64,000 bases of DNA from Warburgia ugandensis (lineage: Eukaryota > Streptophyta > Magnoliopsida > Canellales > Canellaceae). The stretch covers positions 45,522,001 through 45,586,000 of the forward strand of contig CP141127.1 of the NCBI GenBank assembly GCA_035236585.1, written 5' to 3'. Made by a program: the position numbers and the translations under genes. The notes under the pieces were generated by a model. That model was not told the origin of the DNA. It ran no database searches and saw only the letters and a program-made list of their open reading frames with translations. Position 1 is the first letter of the stretch, and each line of letters begins with the position of its first letter. This document shows, piece after piece, positions 11,509 to 22,400 of this stretch.

Positions 11509-11785
11509 ACTTTAAGAAGCTCTAGATGATTTTCATTTCTCCCTTACAAAGTAATATACAAATGCATATTCATTTGTAAGTAAGAAAGAAATAACAAAAA
11601 GAACTTCAATTTCTCACTTGCTGGTTGGCACTTGACACAAGGGTTGGCATACTTTTAAGAAGCTGAAGATGATTTTCATTTCCTCCTTTCAAACTAATAT
11701 ACAAATGCAGATTCATTTCCAATAAGGAAAGAAATAACAAAATCATCTTCAACTTCTCACTTGCTAGCTGGCACTTGATGTTAGA
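11509..11785. repeat. Tandem duplication of about 135 bp, two copies
   Basis: Copy 1 (11,509-11,640) and copy 2 (11,641-11,785) share GGGTTGCCATACTT/GGGTTGGCATACTT, GATGATTTTCATTTC, AATATACAAATGCA and CTCACTTGCT followed by GGCACTTGA. They differ by scattered substitutions and small indels. No coding potential. 11,786-12,112 is AT-rich without a recognised feature. Confidence 0.8.
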
Positions 11786-12111
11786 CCCTCCTCCTTTTTC
11801 AGCCAATGTAATGATTATAAAAGATAAATCTTTAAAGAATATCATAAAAATGCATGTTCATCAGCAAACCACAGTCAAATTGGTGATAAAGCCTTTATTA
11901 GTAAAGACAAACATGCTACAACTCAAGGTCATGGCTTGTAAATATCTTTTATATTTGTCATTATAAGTGTTGATTTCAACCTTGGTGATCATTTTGATTA
12001 TTCTTTTATCCTAATGTTATAATTTAGGTAAATCATGTATTTTCAATTTGCCTTTGTAGTTAGTCCAATGTAAATCATGTTTTCTAAGTATTTCCAACAT
12101 CAATGTCAACT

Positions 12112-12112
<1 letters not shown>

Positions 12113-12150
<38 letters not shown>
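12113..12150. repeat. (AC)n microsatellite
   Basis: Uninterrupted AC dinucleotide run of about 19 units, ending in CACATATTAATAAT. Confidence 0.97.
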
Positions 12151-12153
<3 letters not shown>

Positions 12154-13420
12154 TAATAATTTTTAGTCAAAGAATATTACCTCCATTCTTTTGTTTCGAT
12201 GATACAACTTGCGTTACATTAACAATTTTGATTTTAATTTAGTCATTCCTTTCTGATTTGATAAAGTGAAGTGTGTCACTAAATAACCACTAAATTTATC
12301 AAATGTTTTTATAATTTTTAGTAATGAAAGACAATACTTTGTAAATCATCATATGCATTAAATCATTCATATAAACACATTGCAATTATTAAACTTTTCA
12401 AAATAGAAAATCTTAGCCTACCTACCTCATATGGCATTTATCCTCATTTCACATGTTTACCTCCTTTAGCTCTGATCATGTTTATGTTGCAGATTAGTCT
12501 ATAGGGAATGTGAAGATATGCTAGTCTATAGCTCCAACCATTGAACCATTATAAGTTAGAGAGAGATGTAGTGCCTCATCTCACATATTCGGCATTAGAT
12601 GGTCAATCGATGATTTGATCTTAAGAATGGGCTAGCCATGTTATTGTGCTATGGTTTTTGTGAAAGATCTGAAGTTAGATCAGAATGAATATGTGAATCA
12701 AATATGAATCTAGTAGTATGTTTCACTAATATATGATTAGGTCAAGATGAAGGGTTGGATCTGATCACACAGCAGATCATCTAGTGTGAAATCTACATTT
12801 ATATCTAATTGGAGCTCATATTAATCATAGATCTAGGTATTAATTAGTTGATTAATGGTTGGATAGTCTTAGTGACTAATCTATGGTTATATTGTGATGA
12901 GTGGATTAGATCAAACATATATCTAGTTTATGGCAACCTATCGACGGTTGATTCGTGATGAATGGATTATATTAGGCATTGATCCAAATGCAGGAGATTG
13001 ATCAATTGCTAGATCACATGAGGATTCATGGATCAATCACAGATCTAACTTTTGGAGGCTAATTGACAGTCAGATTGTGATGAATGGTTGGAATAATTTT
13101 AGGTCTCCCATTAGGATACAGATCAATAGTTGGATCATGAAAGGATCTACAAAATTAGTCACACATCCATCATGCAAAGATAGATTATGACTAGATCATG
13201 ATGAATGGTCTTGCCAGTCATAGATCTTGCAATCTGGTCTGATCAAGAGCCTGATCAGGATCAATGTCTGAATCTTCTCTCATCAATGAACATAAAGATG
13301 GTTCTTATTCATTGTTTGCAAGGATCATAGTGGTTATCGCAGATCTATGGAATCCTTCTTGGATTGGATGGTAGAAGATGTCTAAGTCTAAGGGGATATA
13401 GTGTGGCTCACTATGTCAGC
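12151..13420. other. Unassigned AT-rich region, GATC/AGATCT-rich
   Basis: No gene or element recognised. From about 12,480 the sequence is full of GATC, AGATCT and recurring phrases such as GTGATGAATGG, GATGAATGGATTA and GATCATGATGAATGG, spaced irregularly by about 60-130 bp. This could be a very old tandem repeat or a relic of a family-D LTR, which is also GATC-rich. I could not align it confidently to either. Confidence 0.35.
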
Positions 13421-14646
13421 TCAGCTTAGTAAGGCAAGCCAAGAGCATGTGACATGGTCCAATCATCTTGGCTAAACATGCTAGAAGAAAGGAAGAGGGA
13501 AACAATGGATGGAGGAGAGGAGCGACTAGCTAGCTAGTCAGGTTGTGCTAGCTGGAAGAGAGTGAAATAGAGAGCGAGAGACAGGGTTGGCACATTGGTG
13601 GCTTTGCCATCCCAATGAGAGTGAAAGAAAGAAAGGATGGGGACTAGCACAGCCTGGTAGTCGGGCTGCATTGGTTCGAGAATAATGGAGGGAGATAGAG
13701 TGTGAGGAAAAGAGAGGGATGCAACCCTTACTCATTCGCCACGTAGATTAGCATGACCGATTAGCTGTAGTGGTTCCAGTGGGTCAAGGAAAAGGAAGAA
13801 AAAGAGGAGAGGAGAGGGTGGTTCAAATCATGCAGGTGACAAGAAGAAAAAGGATGATGAGAGAAGGGTTCTGGTGGGGGCTAGTGGCTGTAGCTCAGTC
13901 ATCGCCTAAGACTAGATCCAAGAAAGAAGGAGGAATGGTAGGCAATTTTCTCGTATAGGACACATTTGTGTTGATGGTGAGGTGCTACATTAGGAAGGAA
14001 GATGGGAAGCGAGAGAAAGGAAGGTAGGGGTCTTGTGCTGGTGCTGAAGAAGAAATCAAAGAGGGCATTTTTTTGTGTCACTAGTGATAGAGATTGTGTG
14101 AGGGAGAGAGGGGTGAAGAGATGGGAAAGGATGGTTTTCGATAGCTAGTTATCCATCTCAATTCAGTTGTCCTCTAGTGAAAATTTGATAGTGGCACTAG
14201 TGTTGGTAGGTGATTCAACGGATTGGGGAGGTGGACACTTGTTTTTCTTCCTTATTTTCAGCATCTCCTCATTTTTGTTGCATTTTGGGTCATTAGTCAA
14301 GGGAGTAAGTAAGGCTGAATCACCCACGACATGTCTAGCCTAGCCCCATACATCGTGGGTCAATTTGCTACTTCAAAAACCAAATGAGTTTGGGGGTATC
14401 ATTCTCAATTTGGACCACCCTAGATTAGTAAAAAAATTTGGGTTTTCCACACTAATCTCAGTTTCATACAAAATTAGTGTCATTGGAATCACCTAGATGT
14501 GTGCTTTCTATTTTTAATAGTTTGAAATCCAAATTTTGAGTTTTCAAAGGGGTCATTTCCTTGGATTTCAACTTCTAAGGAATTGAAGTTCTGATTTAAT
14601 TCAATTAAAATATTTGTAATTACACAAAAAATAAATAAAAATTAAA
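13421..14646. other. Unassigned purine-rich region
   Basis: Purine-rich on the plus strand from about 13,480 to 14,130 (many GAGAG, GGAAG and AAGAAA words) with a CTAGCTAGCTAG run at 13,525. Short open frames on both strands (13,538-13,735, 13,770-13,958, 13,899-14,081) reflect composition. They have no recognisable domain. 14,280-14,640 is AT-rich and may be the outer part of a decayed element, but no LTR end is visible. Confidence 0.3.
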
Positions 14647-14960
14647 GCTTGTTACATGCACCTTTGAGGTTGTAGATGCATTGTATAGCCCAAAAGGCAT
14701 GCATTTGTAAGCTAATGTTCCAAAATGACAACTAAAGGTGGTCTTCTCTTGGTCTTCTAGTACCATAGGAATCTAGTTATAACTTGAATACCCTTAAAAA
14801 ATAAGAGTATTCTTGTTCAGCTAACCTTTTAATATTTGGTCAATAATATCAAGAGGAAAGTTATCTTTCCTTATAACTACATTCAATTTCTGGTAGTCTA
14901 TGCACATTGTCGACCTCGTGGTCATGGGGATAGGACTAATTTAGTATATGCATTCTTAAC
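14647..14960 (-). pseudogene. Reverse transcriptase N-terminal part of fragment C
   Basis: With stops and shifts, the minus strand keeps STMCIDYQKLN (family VCIDYRKLN), DNFPLDIIDQ (DHFPLPFIDQ), VLEDQEKTTFSCHFGTLAYK (EDQEKTTFTCPFGTFAYR) and CMPFGLYNA (RMPFGLCNA). This is the fingers/palm part of a Ty3 RT. The catalytic YxDD part would lie further left and is missing, so the copy is truncated before the active site. Confidence 0.8.
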
Positions 14961-15437
14961 TATGATGTTGCCAAATTTCTTGGGTACAACTTGAATAGGC
15001 TAACCTAAGAATTAGCAAAGATGAGATACATGATTTCTACATCTAGTAACTTAAGGACCTCTACTCTTACTACTTTCTTCATATTAAAGTTTAGCCTCAT
15101 TTGCATTTTCCTAGATAGTTTGACATTATGCGTAAGGAAATTTTGATGCATGCAAATGGTTGGGCTTATACCTTTGATATTTCCTATGTACCACCCTATA
15201 GCTGTCTTATATTTTTTAAGAAAATTAACTAGATTACCCTCCTATTATTTATCTAAATTTGAAGCAATGATTATAGGCAGGGTCTCAGATGGGTTGTTAG
15301 GCATTGGTTTTAAGTCTGCAATAGGGGGTTTCTTTGTAGATGGTACTTTGGCTGACTAAGGAAGTATAAGAGGTTCAACTTTAGGTTTCCATTTAGAAGA
15401 ACCTAACGAGGATATTTTATCAAATAGTGCATTTACT

Positions 15438-16110
15438 TCATTGATGGTTAATGGTGTATATCAAAATCCCCAATAAATGAGATGTACATGCTTTAAGTGG
15501 ATCACAATTGGAGGATGTAGGGAAAGTATCATGGACTAGACTCTTAATCATATTGACTTCAAAAGAATCTATAATGTCTAGATGTTGTCTAGCATTACAG
15601 AAATTTAGTTTGATTTTCATGTTGTGTGACAATTTCATGATGCCATTCCTATAGTTAATAATTACGTCAAAAGTGGTTAAGAAAGGCCATTCCAAAATAA
15701 TTGGTATATGACTACCAGGATTGGCTAAAGTTTTATCTCCAAAGCTAGAAAATCTATAGAGAATAAAAAAAATTCAACTTACAGTGGAAAATCTTCTACC
15801 ACACCATTGGGAATTTTCATAAATCTATTTGCTAATTACATTGTGATGGTGGTACATTTCTTCTCACTTAAACCAACTTGCACATAGACTGAGTATGGCA
15901 ATGTGTTGACATTAGTCTTTAAGTCGAGCAGTCCCCTACCAATGGTGTGTTCCCCTATCATGCATGATATAATAGGGCATCCAGGATCCCTACACTTCAA
16001 ATGCATGTTGTACTAGATAATCAAGCTTACCTGTTTAGTGATAAAAGCTTTCTTTTACACATTTATCCTTCACTTTTGTGTGCAATGATCCATTAGAAAC
16101 TTGACAAATA
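15438..16110 (-). pseudogene. Aspartic protease region of fragment C
   Basis: Reading right to left: FVKFLMDHCTQK (family YAKFLKDLCTxK), a CRDPGCPIISCMIGEH stretch (CKDPGSFTIPCxIG), then LLDLKTNVNTLPYSVYVQVG. The last corresponds to the catalytic loop LLDLGASVNLLPYSVYxxLG; here DLGAS has become DLKTN. Then IPNGVVEDF and, at 15,438-15,695, MEWPFLTTFDVIINYRNGIM (family LGRPFLATAxAIIxxRNGxM). The length and motif order are those of Athila/Tat proteases. The altered active site and stop codons show that it is inactive. Confidence 0.83.
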
Positions 16111-16371
16111 AAGGTATTTCATTAATGACATTAAGTAATTGAATGTTAATATTCCCTTTTATGAACACATCCATTACTTCATGAAAATTGCCACCCTTTT
16201 TTGCCAAGTTAAGTCTTTGAAGATAGGGAGACATGGGAATATTTTTTGCATCAAGAATAGTTTTAGAGGTAGAAGGAGATGGTTGAACCTTCTCTCCAAA
16301 ATTATGAGCTTTTGTAGATGTCTCTTTTTCCTCAATAACTAGGGAATCCTTAGTCAGTCCTACCTTGTTAT

Positions 16372-16690
16372 TTATATGTCTTTCCCACCAAGGATACTAA
16401 TTGATTTGGCTTCTTCATGAAATTTTTGGTCCTTAAAGGAATTGCTAATCTCAAATAGACCCTTAGGGTTAGGTACTGGTAGACTAAGGAATTTTCTTTT
16501 CTCCATTTCACTTAATGCAATAAACAATTGACCTATTTGATATTCCAACTTGGCAATGGATTGCAAGTTGGTTGGTAGAGTTTGCTTCATGTCATTATGA
16601 AATTTGAGGGAACTCTACCAAAACAAATTTAAGATTTCCACAATGGATCATTTCTTTGTTTGTTATGGAAATTATTGAGGAATTTGTTGT
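16372..16690 (-). pseudogene. Gag C-terminal segment of fragment C
   Basis: The open frame at 16,372-16,590 reads SIAKLEYQIGQLFIALSEME and LPVPNPKG, matching the family IKNLEVQIGQLAxxLSER ... LPSNPxxNPKG that precedes the protease. Upstream (16,600-16,690) the match fades. It is collinear with the protease block but separated from it by stops. Confidence 0.72.
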
Positions 16691-16699
16691 TGTAGCTTT

Positions 16700-19080
16700 C
16701 ACGACCACATATGACGATTTGAAAAATTAGTATAAGGAAGTTGTTATTTCAAACACTAAATTTGTAAATACTTTGCAAGTCATTTAGAAAAAAAATGACA
16801 TTAAAACTCACATTTAAGAAGTTGTTTAATAGAAAAATGACTTCTTTAGTCTAGTTCAAAGGACAACTTTTTCATGGGAAAGGACTTTAAAGTCATTTGA
16901 CAAAAAATGACTTCAAAATAATGGAGTTTTAAAGTCATTTTCCCTAAACATTTATAGGTTCAAACTTCTAAAGCAACTTGAATGAAAACAATTTCAAAAG
17001 AATGGAGTTTTAAAATCATTTTTCCTAAATGACATTAAAAGTTAGAAGTTTTAAAGTTGTTTAGGAAAAATGTCTTTAGAACTCTATTCTTTTGAAGTAA
17101 TTTTTAGTCAAATGAAATTAAAATTCTATAGTTTTAAAGTCCTTTTCAACAAATAACTTTAAAAGTAATACTTTATTTTAATAATTTCATATCGCCTTTC
17201 GTTTTTTTTTTTTTCAACTATCTTCATCTATACATAAACTAAAGCTCATATATATAGGTTGATTTTTGTTTTGGGTATCGTCAACCAAATCCCAATTGTG
17301 ACTTAGAATTACATTCATTTAATCTCAGTCAATATCGATTTTTGAGTCTTGGTTAGTATCTCTTTTGTTTGTCTCATATATTATATATGGATGTAAGAAT
17401 TTTTGCATGCTACCTAGGCCTTTTACATATTTTTATATTTATTACACATAAAATGCATGATTCAACACTAATTTGTGTGAAAAATTATTTGGTGTCACAT
17501 TAATTAGTGAATTTATAGTTAAGAAGTGTGTTATATCACCGTGATTTCAAGAAAAATTACATGATTTCATTACAAACAACAACTGCTTTTCTCTATAACC
17601 CTCACTATTGGAGAAAGGATGAATATTGCAAATTGTGTTCCTCATAAAAAATTATGGTTTGATGAAGAAAAAGGGTACCATGTTAGTTGACTAACTTGCA
17701 GCTTCAAGCTTTACCCTCTCTCTCCCCCTAGAGTGGTGTTAGTCGAATATTAGGAGACCAGATTTTGATGAAATCATTTTAGATTGGCTCTTTGATCATG
17801 ATCTTGTATTAATAATAGCTAATAATATGCAACATTTGATATATGTAATAAAAGGATGATAAATGATAAGTTATTCCAAAAAATACTTCGTTGTCCCTGT
17901 TCTTTTGTTTGTTTATGTGAGTGTTCAAAGAATGCATGAATCAATGCTAACTATCATAAAAATTTGATTTGATTATGTATTTATGTAACATATTGTAAAG
18001 TACTAAAATAAAGTATTTTTGAAGTGAAAAATATATTAGTTTTTAAAATCGTTTGAAACAATGACTTTTAAACTCATTTGAAGAAAGTTACTTTAAAAAT
18101 GGTAGCTTTAATTTGGCATGTGGTGTTTTTATTTTGTGCGAAATGAATTTTCAAGTTGAAAATGAATTAAAATTACTAGTATATTTTAAGATTTATTTCA
18201 TTGACTTTCACTTTGCTTTTTTGACTTGCCTCATCTATATACAAACTGAAGCTCATATATGTTGATTTTCACAGTGGCTATGCTCAACCAAATCACAATT
18301 ATGAATTGGAACTAGGTTCACATATTTGCTATCGATATTAATTTTTGAGTGTTTGTTAGTATCTCTTTGTTTGCCTCAAGAATGAGGGTTATGTGCGTGA
18401 TAATGGTCAGGAGGGTGCTTGGATTGAAAACAATATATGAGGGAGCTATATAGATTATATTAGTGAGTTACAACAATTCCATATTTATAACTAGCTCTTT
18501 CATCATGCGCTATATGGATTGAAGTGAGATGAATGTTATATGTGTGACATTACATATATATATATAATATGTAATTAAAGACTTATTTGAAAAGTAAATT
18601 ATTTTTCATATTCTTGTATTTATTATGTACAAAGTGCGTGAATCAACATTGACTATCATAAAAAATCAAATTCATGGTATTTAAGTGAGAGATTGTAAAG
18701 TGAAACAAAATATATTTCAAGTGAAAAATATATTAAATTTTAGTGCTTTTTTAAAAATCACTAAAAAAAATATTTTAAAACTCTGTTTTTTGAAGTCTTT
18801 GTTTCCAAATTGACTTTAAATACAATGTTTTATAAAGTGGTTACAAGAAAATGACTTTAGAAATGGTATTGCTTAAAGCTTTTTTTCAAATGACTTTGAA
18901 AATCACCATATTTGAGGTTTTTTTTTTTTTTTTTCAAAGGACTTTTAAAGCACTGTATTTGAAATCATTTGAAAATAATGACTTCAAAAATCCAATGTAT
19001 ATAGGATAAAACAAATTTCATCCCACCATTTGCTTCTTAACCTCTATCATCTATAGTTGTGTCAGTATCTCCTTCAATCG
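16700..19080. repeat. Degenerate repeat region built on AAAATGACTTTAAAA-like words
   Basis: Dozens of related words occur in both orientations: AAATGACTTCAAAA, TTTTAAAGTCATTT, AATGACTTTAAAA, GACTTTTAAAG. They are dense at 16,780-17,180, 18,050-18,120 and 18,770-19,000. Between them lies a larger duplicated segment: 17,215-18,060 resembles 18,225-18,800 (CATCTATACATAAACTAAAG and CATCTATATACAAACTGAAG; TTTTTGAGTCTTGGTTAGTA and TTTTTGAGTGTTTGTTAGTA; GAATCAATGCTAACTATCAT and GAATCAACATTGACTATCAT). Long T runs lie at 17,202-17,214 and 18,918-18,934. No coding potential. The element class is unknown to me. Confidence 0.65.
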
Positions 19081-19407
19081 ACCATGCCCCGGCCCATCAA
19101 AAACTTCATGTTAGTTAATTAAGGTACATCTCCCCTCCCCATACCTCCACCCTTCGAACCCCTCTTCCCCTCACCTTACCTCCTCTTTACTATCCCCTCC
19201 CCCTACCCCCTTCCTATGACTGCCCCAAGCCTCTATTCACCTCCCCTATGAAGCCTTCCTTCCCAGCCCAATGATGACCACCGCCTGAAGTCCCCCTACT
19301 TGTAACGAGTACCCCCAAAGCCCCCCTTCCCACCCTCTCCCTGTGTCGATCACCTTCAAGCTCCTTTGCGGTTTACAACATATTCCTCCTTCTTGGCTGC
19401 GCTCTTT
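19081..19407. other. C-rich pyrimidine tract flanking element D
   Basis: About 330 bp with an unusual C-rich plus strand (many CCCCT, CCCTCC and CCTCACC words), clearly different from the AT-rich surroundings. No gene recognised. It is the left flank of the D/E composite insertion. Confidence 0.5.
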
Positions 19408-19412
19408 CAAGA
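19408..19412. repeat. CAAGA word flanking the D/E composite, left copy
   Basis: CAAGA immediately precedes TGTGATGACCC, the outer end of the D 3' LTR. The same word follows the outer end of the E 3' LTR at 40,226-40,230. See findings for its meaning. Confidence 0.6.
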
Positions 19413-22400
19413 TGTGATGACCCAGGTTTTTGTAACACATTTTGCAATACATTTTCAAAGGCAGGGCTCTTAGTAGTAAAAAATTTGTGCAAAACAAAGT
19501 AGAGAAATTATTTTCTTTAGGACTTGTTTTGAGAAATCCAAGTCATCACTTGATACATAAGATAAGTAGAATTTATGCACAAGAAAAAATTCCATTGAAG
19601 GAATTTATTTTTATTAAATTCCAGAATCCATCTAGTGGTTCACAATATAGCCAAATCCATTACAATATTTGTCCAAATTACATAATTTAAAACTCAAAGC
19701 TCACCATACAATGAAACTCTCATTTCAATACAAATACTCTCAACTAAAACAAAATACATATCTTCAAGGGGTATACCCTAATGATTATTCTCTTAAGTCT
19801 TCTACGGTCTTGAGCTCCTAACTCTCCTTCCTTGTATCTGAGATATTGTAAGCATTGAAACATTTACAATATCTCGACAAGCTATACTTGGTAGGGGATT
19901 CAAGAAGCATAATACTTGACAGTATAATTCTAATACTTCATAATCCCATTATCCATAAACATACTCATGTATCTAACTCTTTACTTTGTAATATATGTAC
20001 ATCCATATACATACATATTTTACATGGATAAATCCGTCAAATTTATGAAAATGGTCAATATCATTCCCAACTAAGCTAATTAATTCTCTCCACTATGAGA
20101 AATCAGTATTTTCGCTACTCCTATGCTGGGAATTTCCCTTCTTGGGAAATACTGGTAATATACAATTACCTGGCATTTCACTATGCCTATCTCATACGCA
20201 TCATGGTGCAAAATAATCAAAGGACTACCATGCTACTGTCTGATCCGTACTATTGTGCTTGGATAACTGCCCTGTTCACCATTGATACCACAGCGAAAAA
20301 TATTGTGTCACAGCCCATATGGGGAGATAGGACTTTCACAGTGGTGGCCTTCCCATAATTGCCCCACCCTACTTTTAGCCTCTCATAGGGCAAGGTATCA
20401 TCAAATCATCAAATTTTGAGAAGTGGGTGGCCAAACCCTCATGACTCCCTTAGCATAGCATCCCTTAAGCTTATGCCTATTAAAACAAAACCACAAGCCT
20501 CCATGCTTATATGTAAAATAGGTTTCATATGTATCAGACAATCTGTCTGTTTACTTAGGGCTAGAATATCTTCTAATTCCCTATTCACTTGGACTCTAGT
20601 CCTCAATTCTAACTTAACCATTTCATATGTGTTTGGTTGGATCATAAAGGTTTCAGGGGATTTAATATAGGTATTAACATTACACTTGTCAACATAAGGT
20701 CATGGGTTCAATCATGTGCATCCCATGTAAATGAATTCATCAAACCCTCCTACCTTCAAGTAGTGATCCATCTCTCCAGATCTTCCATGATCTTGACTGA
20801 TGTACGTAATATGTACATCCATACATACTGTCAATATATATATATATATATAATCTGAACAATCCTATTGATCACTAGATCTGATGGTTAGAATGATCTT
20901 TAAATCTTTCATATATAAGTATTTTCTATCTCTAACTCTTTGTGTGTTATCTCCTTAGTCTTGATCTTTCATAGATCCTTTGATCAACAATCTATACTTA
21001 TTGATAAAGATCAAGGGCCTAGATCTTTTATGATTTAGTTCTTCTTTGATCTAAGTTCAGTTATTTGATCATCCCTAAAGAGGATGACCCTAGCTCTCTT
21101 CCTTGAATCATCTTTGATCAAGGGTTTGGATTATCTAATCCAATGATCTAGATTTCATCTAAGGCATACATACTAATAAATATGCATACTATGTACAATA
21201 CAATGTTATTATTCTTATTGTTCTTGGTCATTTAAGATCTAATGGATCCTATTTGATCATCCTTATCTTACTTACAGTTTTTATTAGGGTTAGATAATTT
21301 ACTAACCTTTTATTCTCTTATCATCATTATTCAACCAGTTAATGTTATATTGGTTGAAGATAACTTATTACAGCCTAAGTCTAGACTACTCCTCTTATTT
21401 GTAATTGGCTAAGGCTTACTAGCTGAATGGGTGAACACAAAGTGGTTCAATCCTCATCTAAGGAGGCATTTAGACCTCACAAACATCAATAGAAGGTAGG
21501 GGAAGAGCGAAGCTCTCATAGGCAACCCCCTTCACCACTATGTTCAACATTCACTAGAGTGACCTTAGCTCAACCTTTCATAAGGTTCCTATGAGCATGT
21601 TAACCCTAAGTACTCTTTCTAATTGATTTTAATTAAGTCCATGAACATTTATAATGTCATTCATGGGATTTATTATTCTCCTTATTTGGGCCAAGGATTT
21701 AATAATTCTTATATTGTCCTACTAATTGTAGCCCTTACTAATTAAGTCTCACTCTTATTTGTGTCATGAAACTCTACTTTCTCATTAGATTTTATTTTCT
21801 TTGTAATTTATGAACATTAAGATCTAAACACTAATTAAACAATTATATCTACTAATAAAATTTAAATCATAACTTTAAAGTGGAAATCTAATTATTTTAA
21901 CAACATTTTACACTAACATGCTTCCTATGTAACTTACTTAATGAAATGAAACTATACTTAAAACTAGCATGCCCATAAGTTATAAAATACATAAAATTTA
22001 CTACTGATCTAATGGAATCACGCTTAAACTTCAAATCTAAACTAACATGACCCTAGGATAATTAAATCTATCAACCTAATATAATAATCTAATCACATAG
22101 CATGCTAAAATCTAAAAGTTACACTAGCATACTTTATAACATAATTCACATTTAAACTGCTATTATCAAATAAAAGAAAATGATACTAACTACATTAATA
22201 TTTTTAGAAACCTTTACTTATGATCCAACCATTAGACAATAGATCTTTTCCTTTTAATCAAGGGTTTTAATTACATTTAGGGATTTTACTTCATTAAAGT
22301 CCAAAGATCATATTCCTTTATTGTTATCATAGTAAATCCATGATATCCATGGATTACATCATATTATCCCTCATTCGATCCATCCCAAAGGTCTAATCAC

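Larger units (their letters stand above)
14647..16690 (-). mobile_element. Athila/Tat-like Ty3 fragment C (gag C-term, protease, partial RT)
   Basis: A decayed minus-strand internal fragment of an Athila/Tat-like element without LTRs. Reading right to left it runs from the C-terminal part of Gag, through the long protease region typical of this clade, into the first part of reverse transcriptase, where it stops near 14,647. It lies between the unassigned purine-rich region and a repeat-rich block. Neither end shows an LTR, PBS or PPT, so it is a remnant broken by deletion or later insertions. Confidence 0.82.

Noticed and set aside
12113..12150. Regular spacing in repeats considered as a CRISPR array
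   Set aside because: A plain dinucleotide run. No repeat-spacer structure exists anywhere in the window, and the genome is eukaryotic.
13538..14081. Short open frames in the purine-rich segment as possible exons
   Set aside because: Low-complexity Ser/Leu/Lys/Arg-rich translations on both strands, no domain, no convincing splice sites joining them.
20680..20730. tRNA-like GGTCATGGGTTCAATCATG stretch as a SINE or tRNA B box
   Set aside because: GGGTTCAATC resembles a T-arm box, but there is no A box at the right distance and no cloverleaf. It is simply conserved LTR sequence present in D, F and (altered) G.
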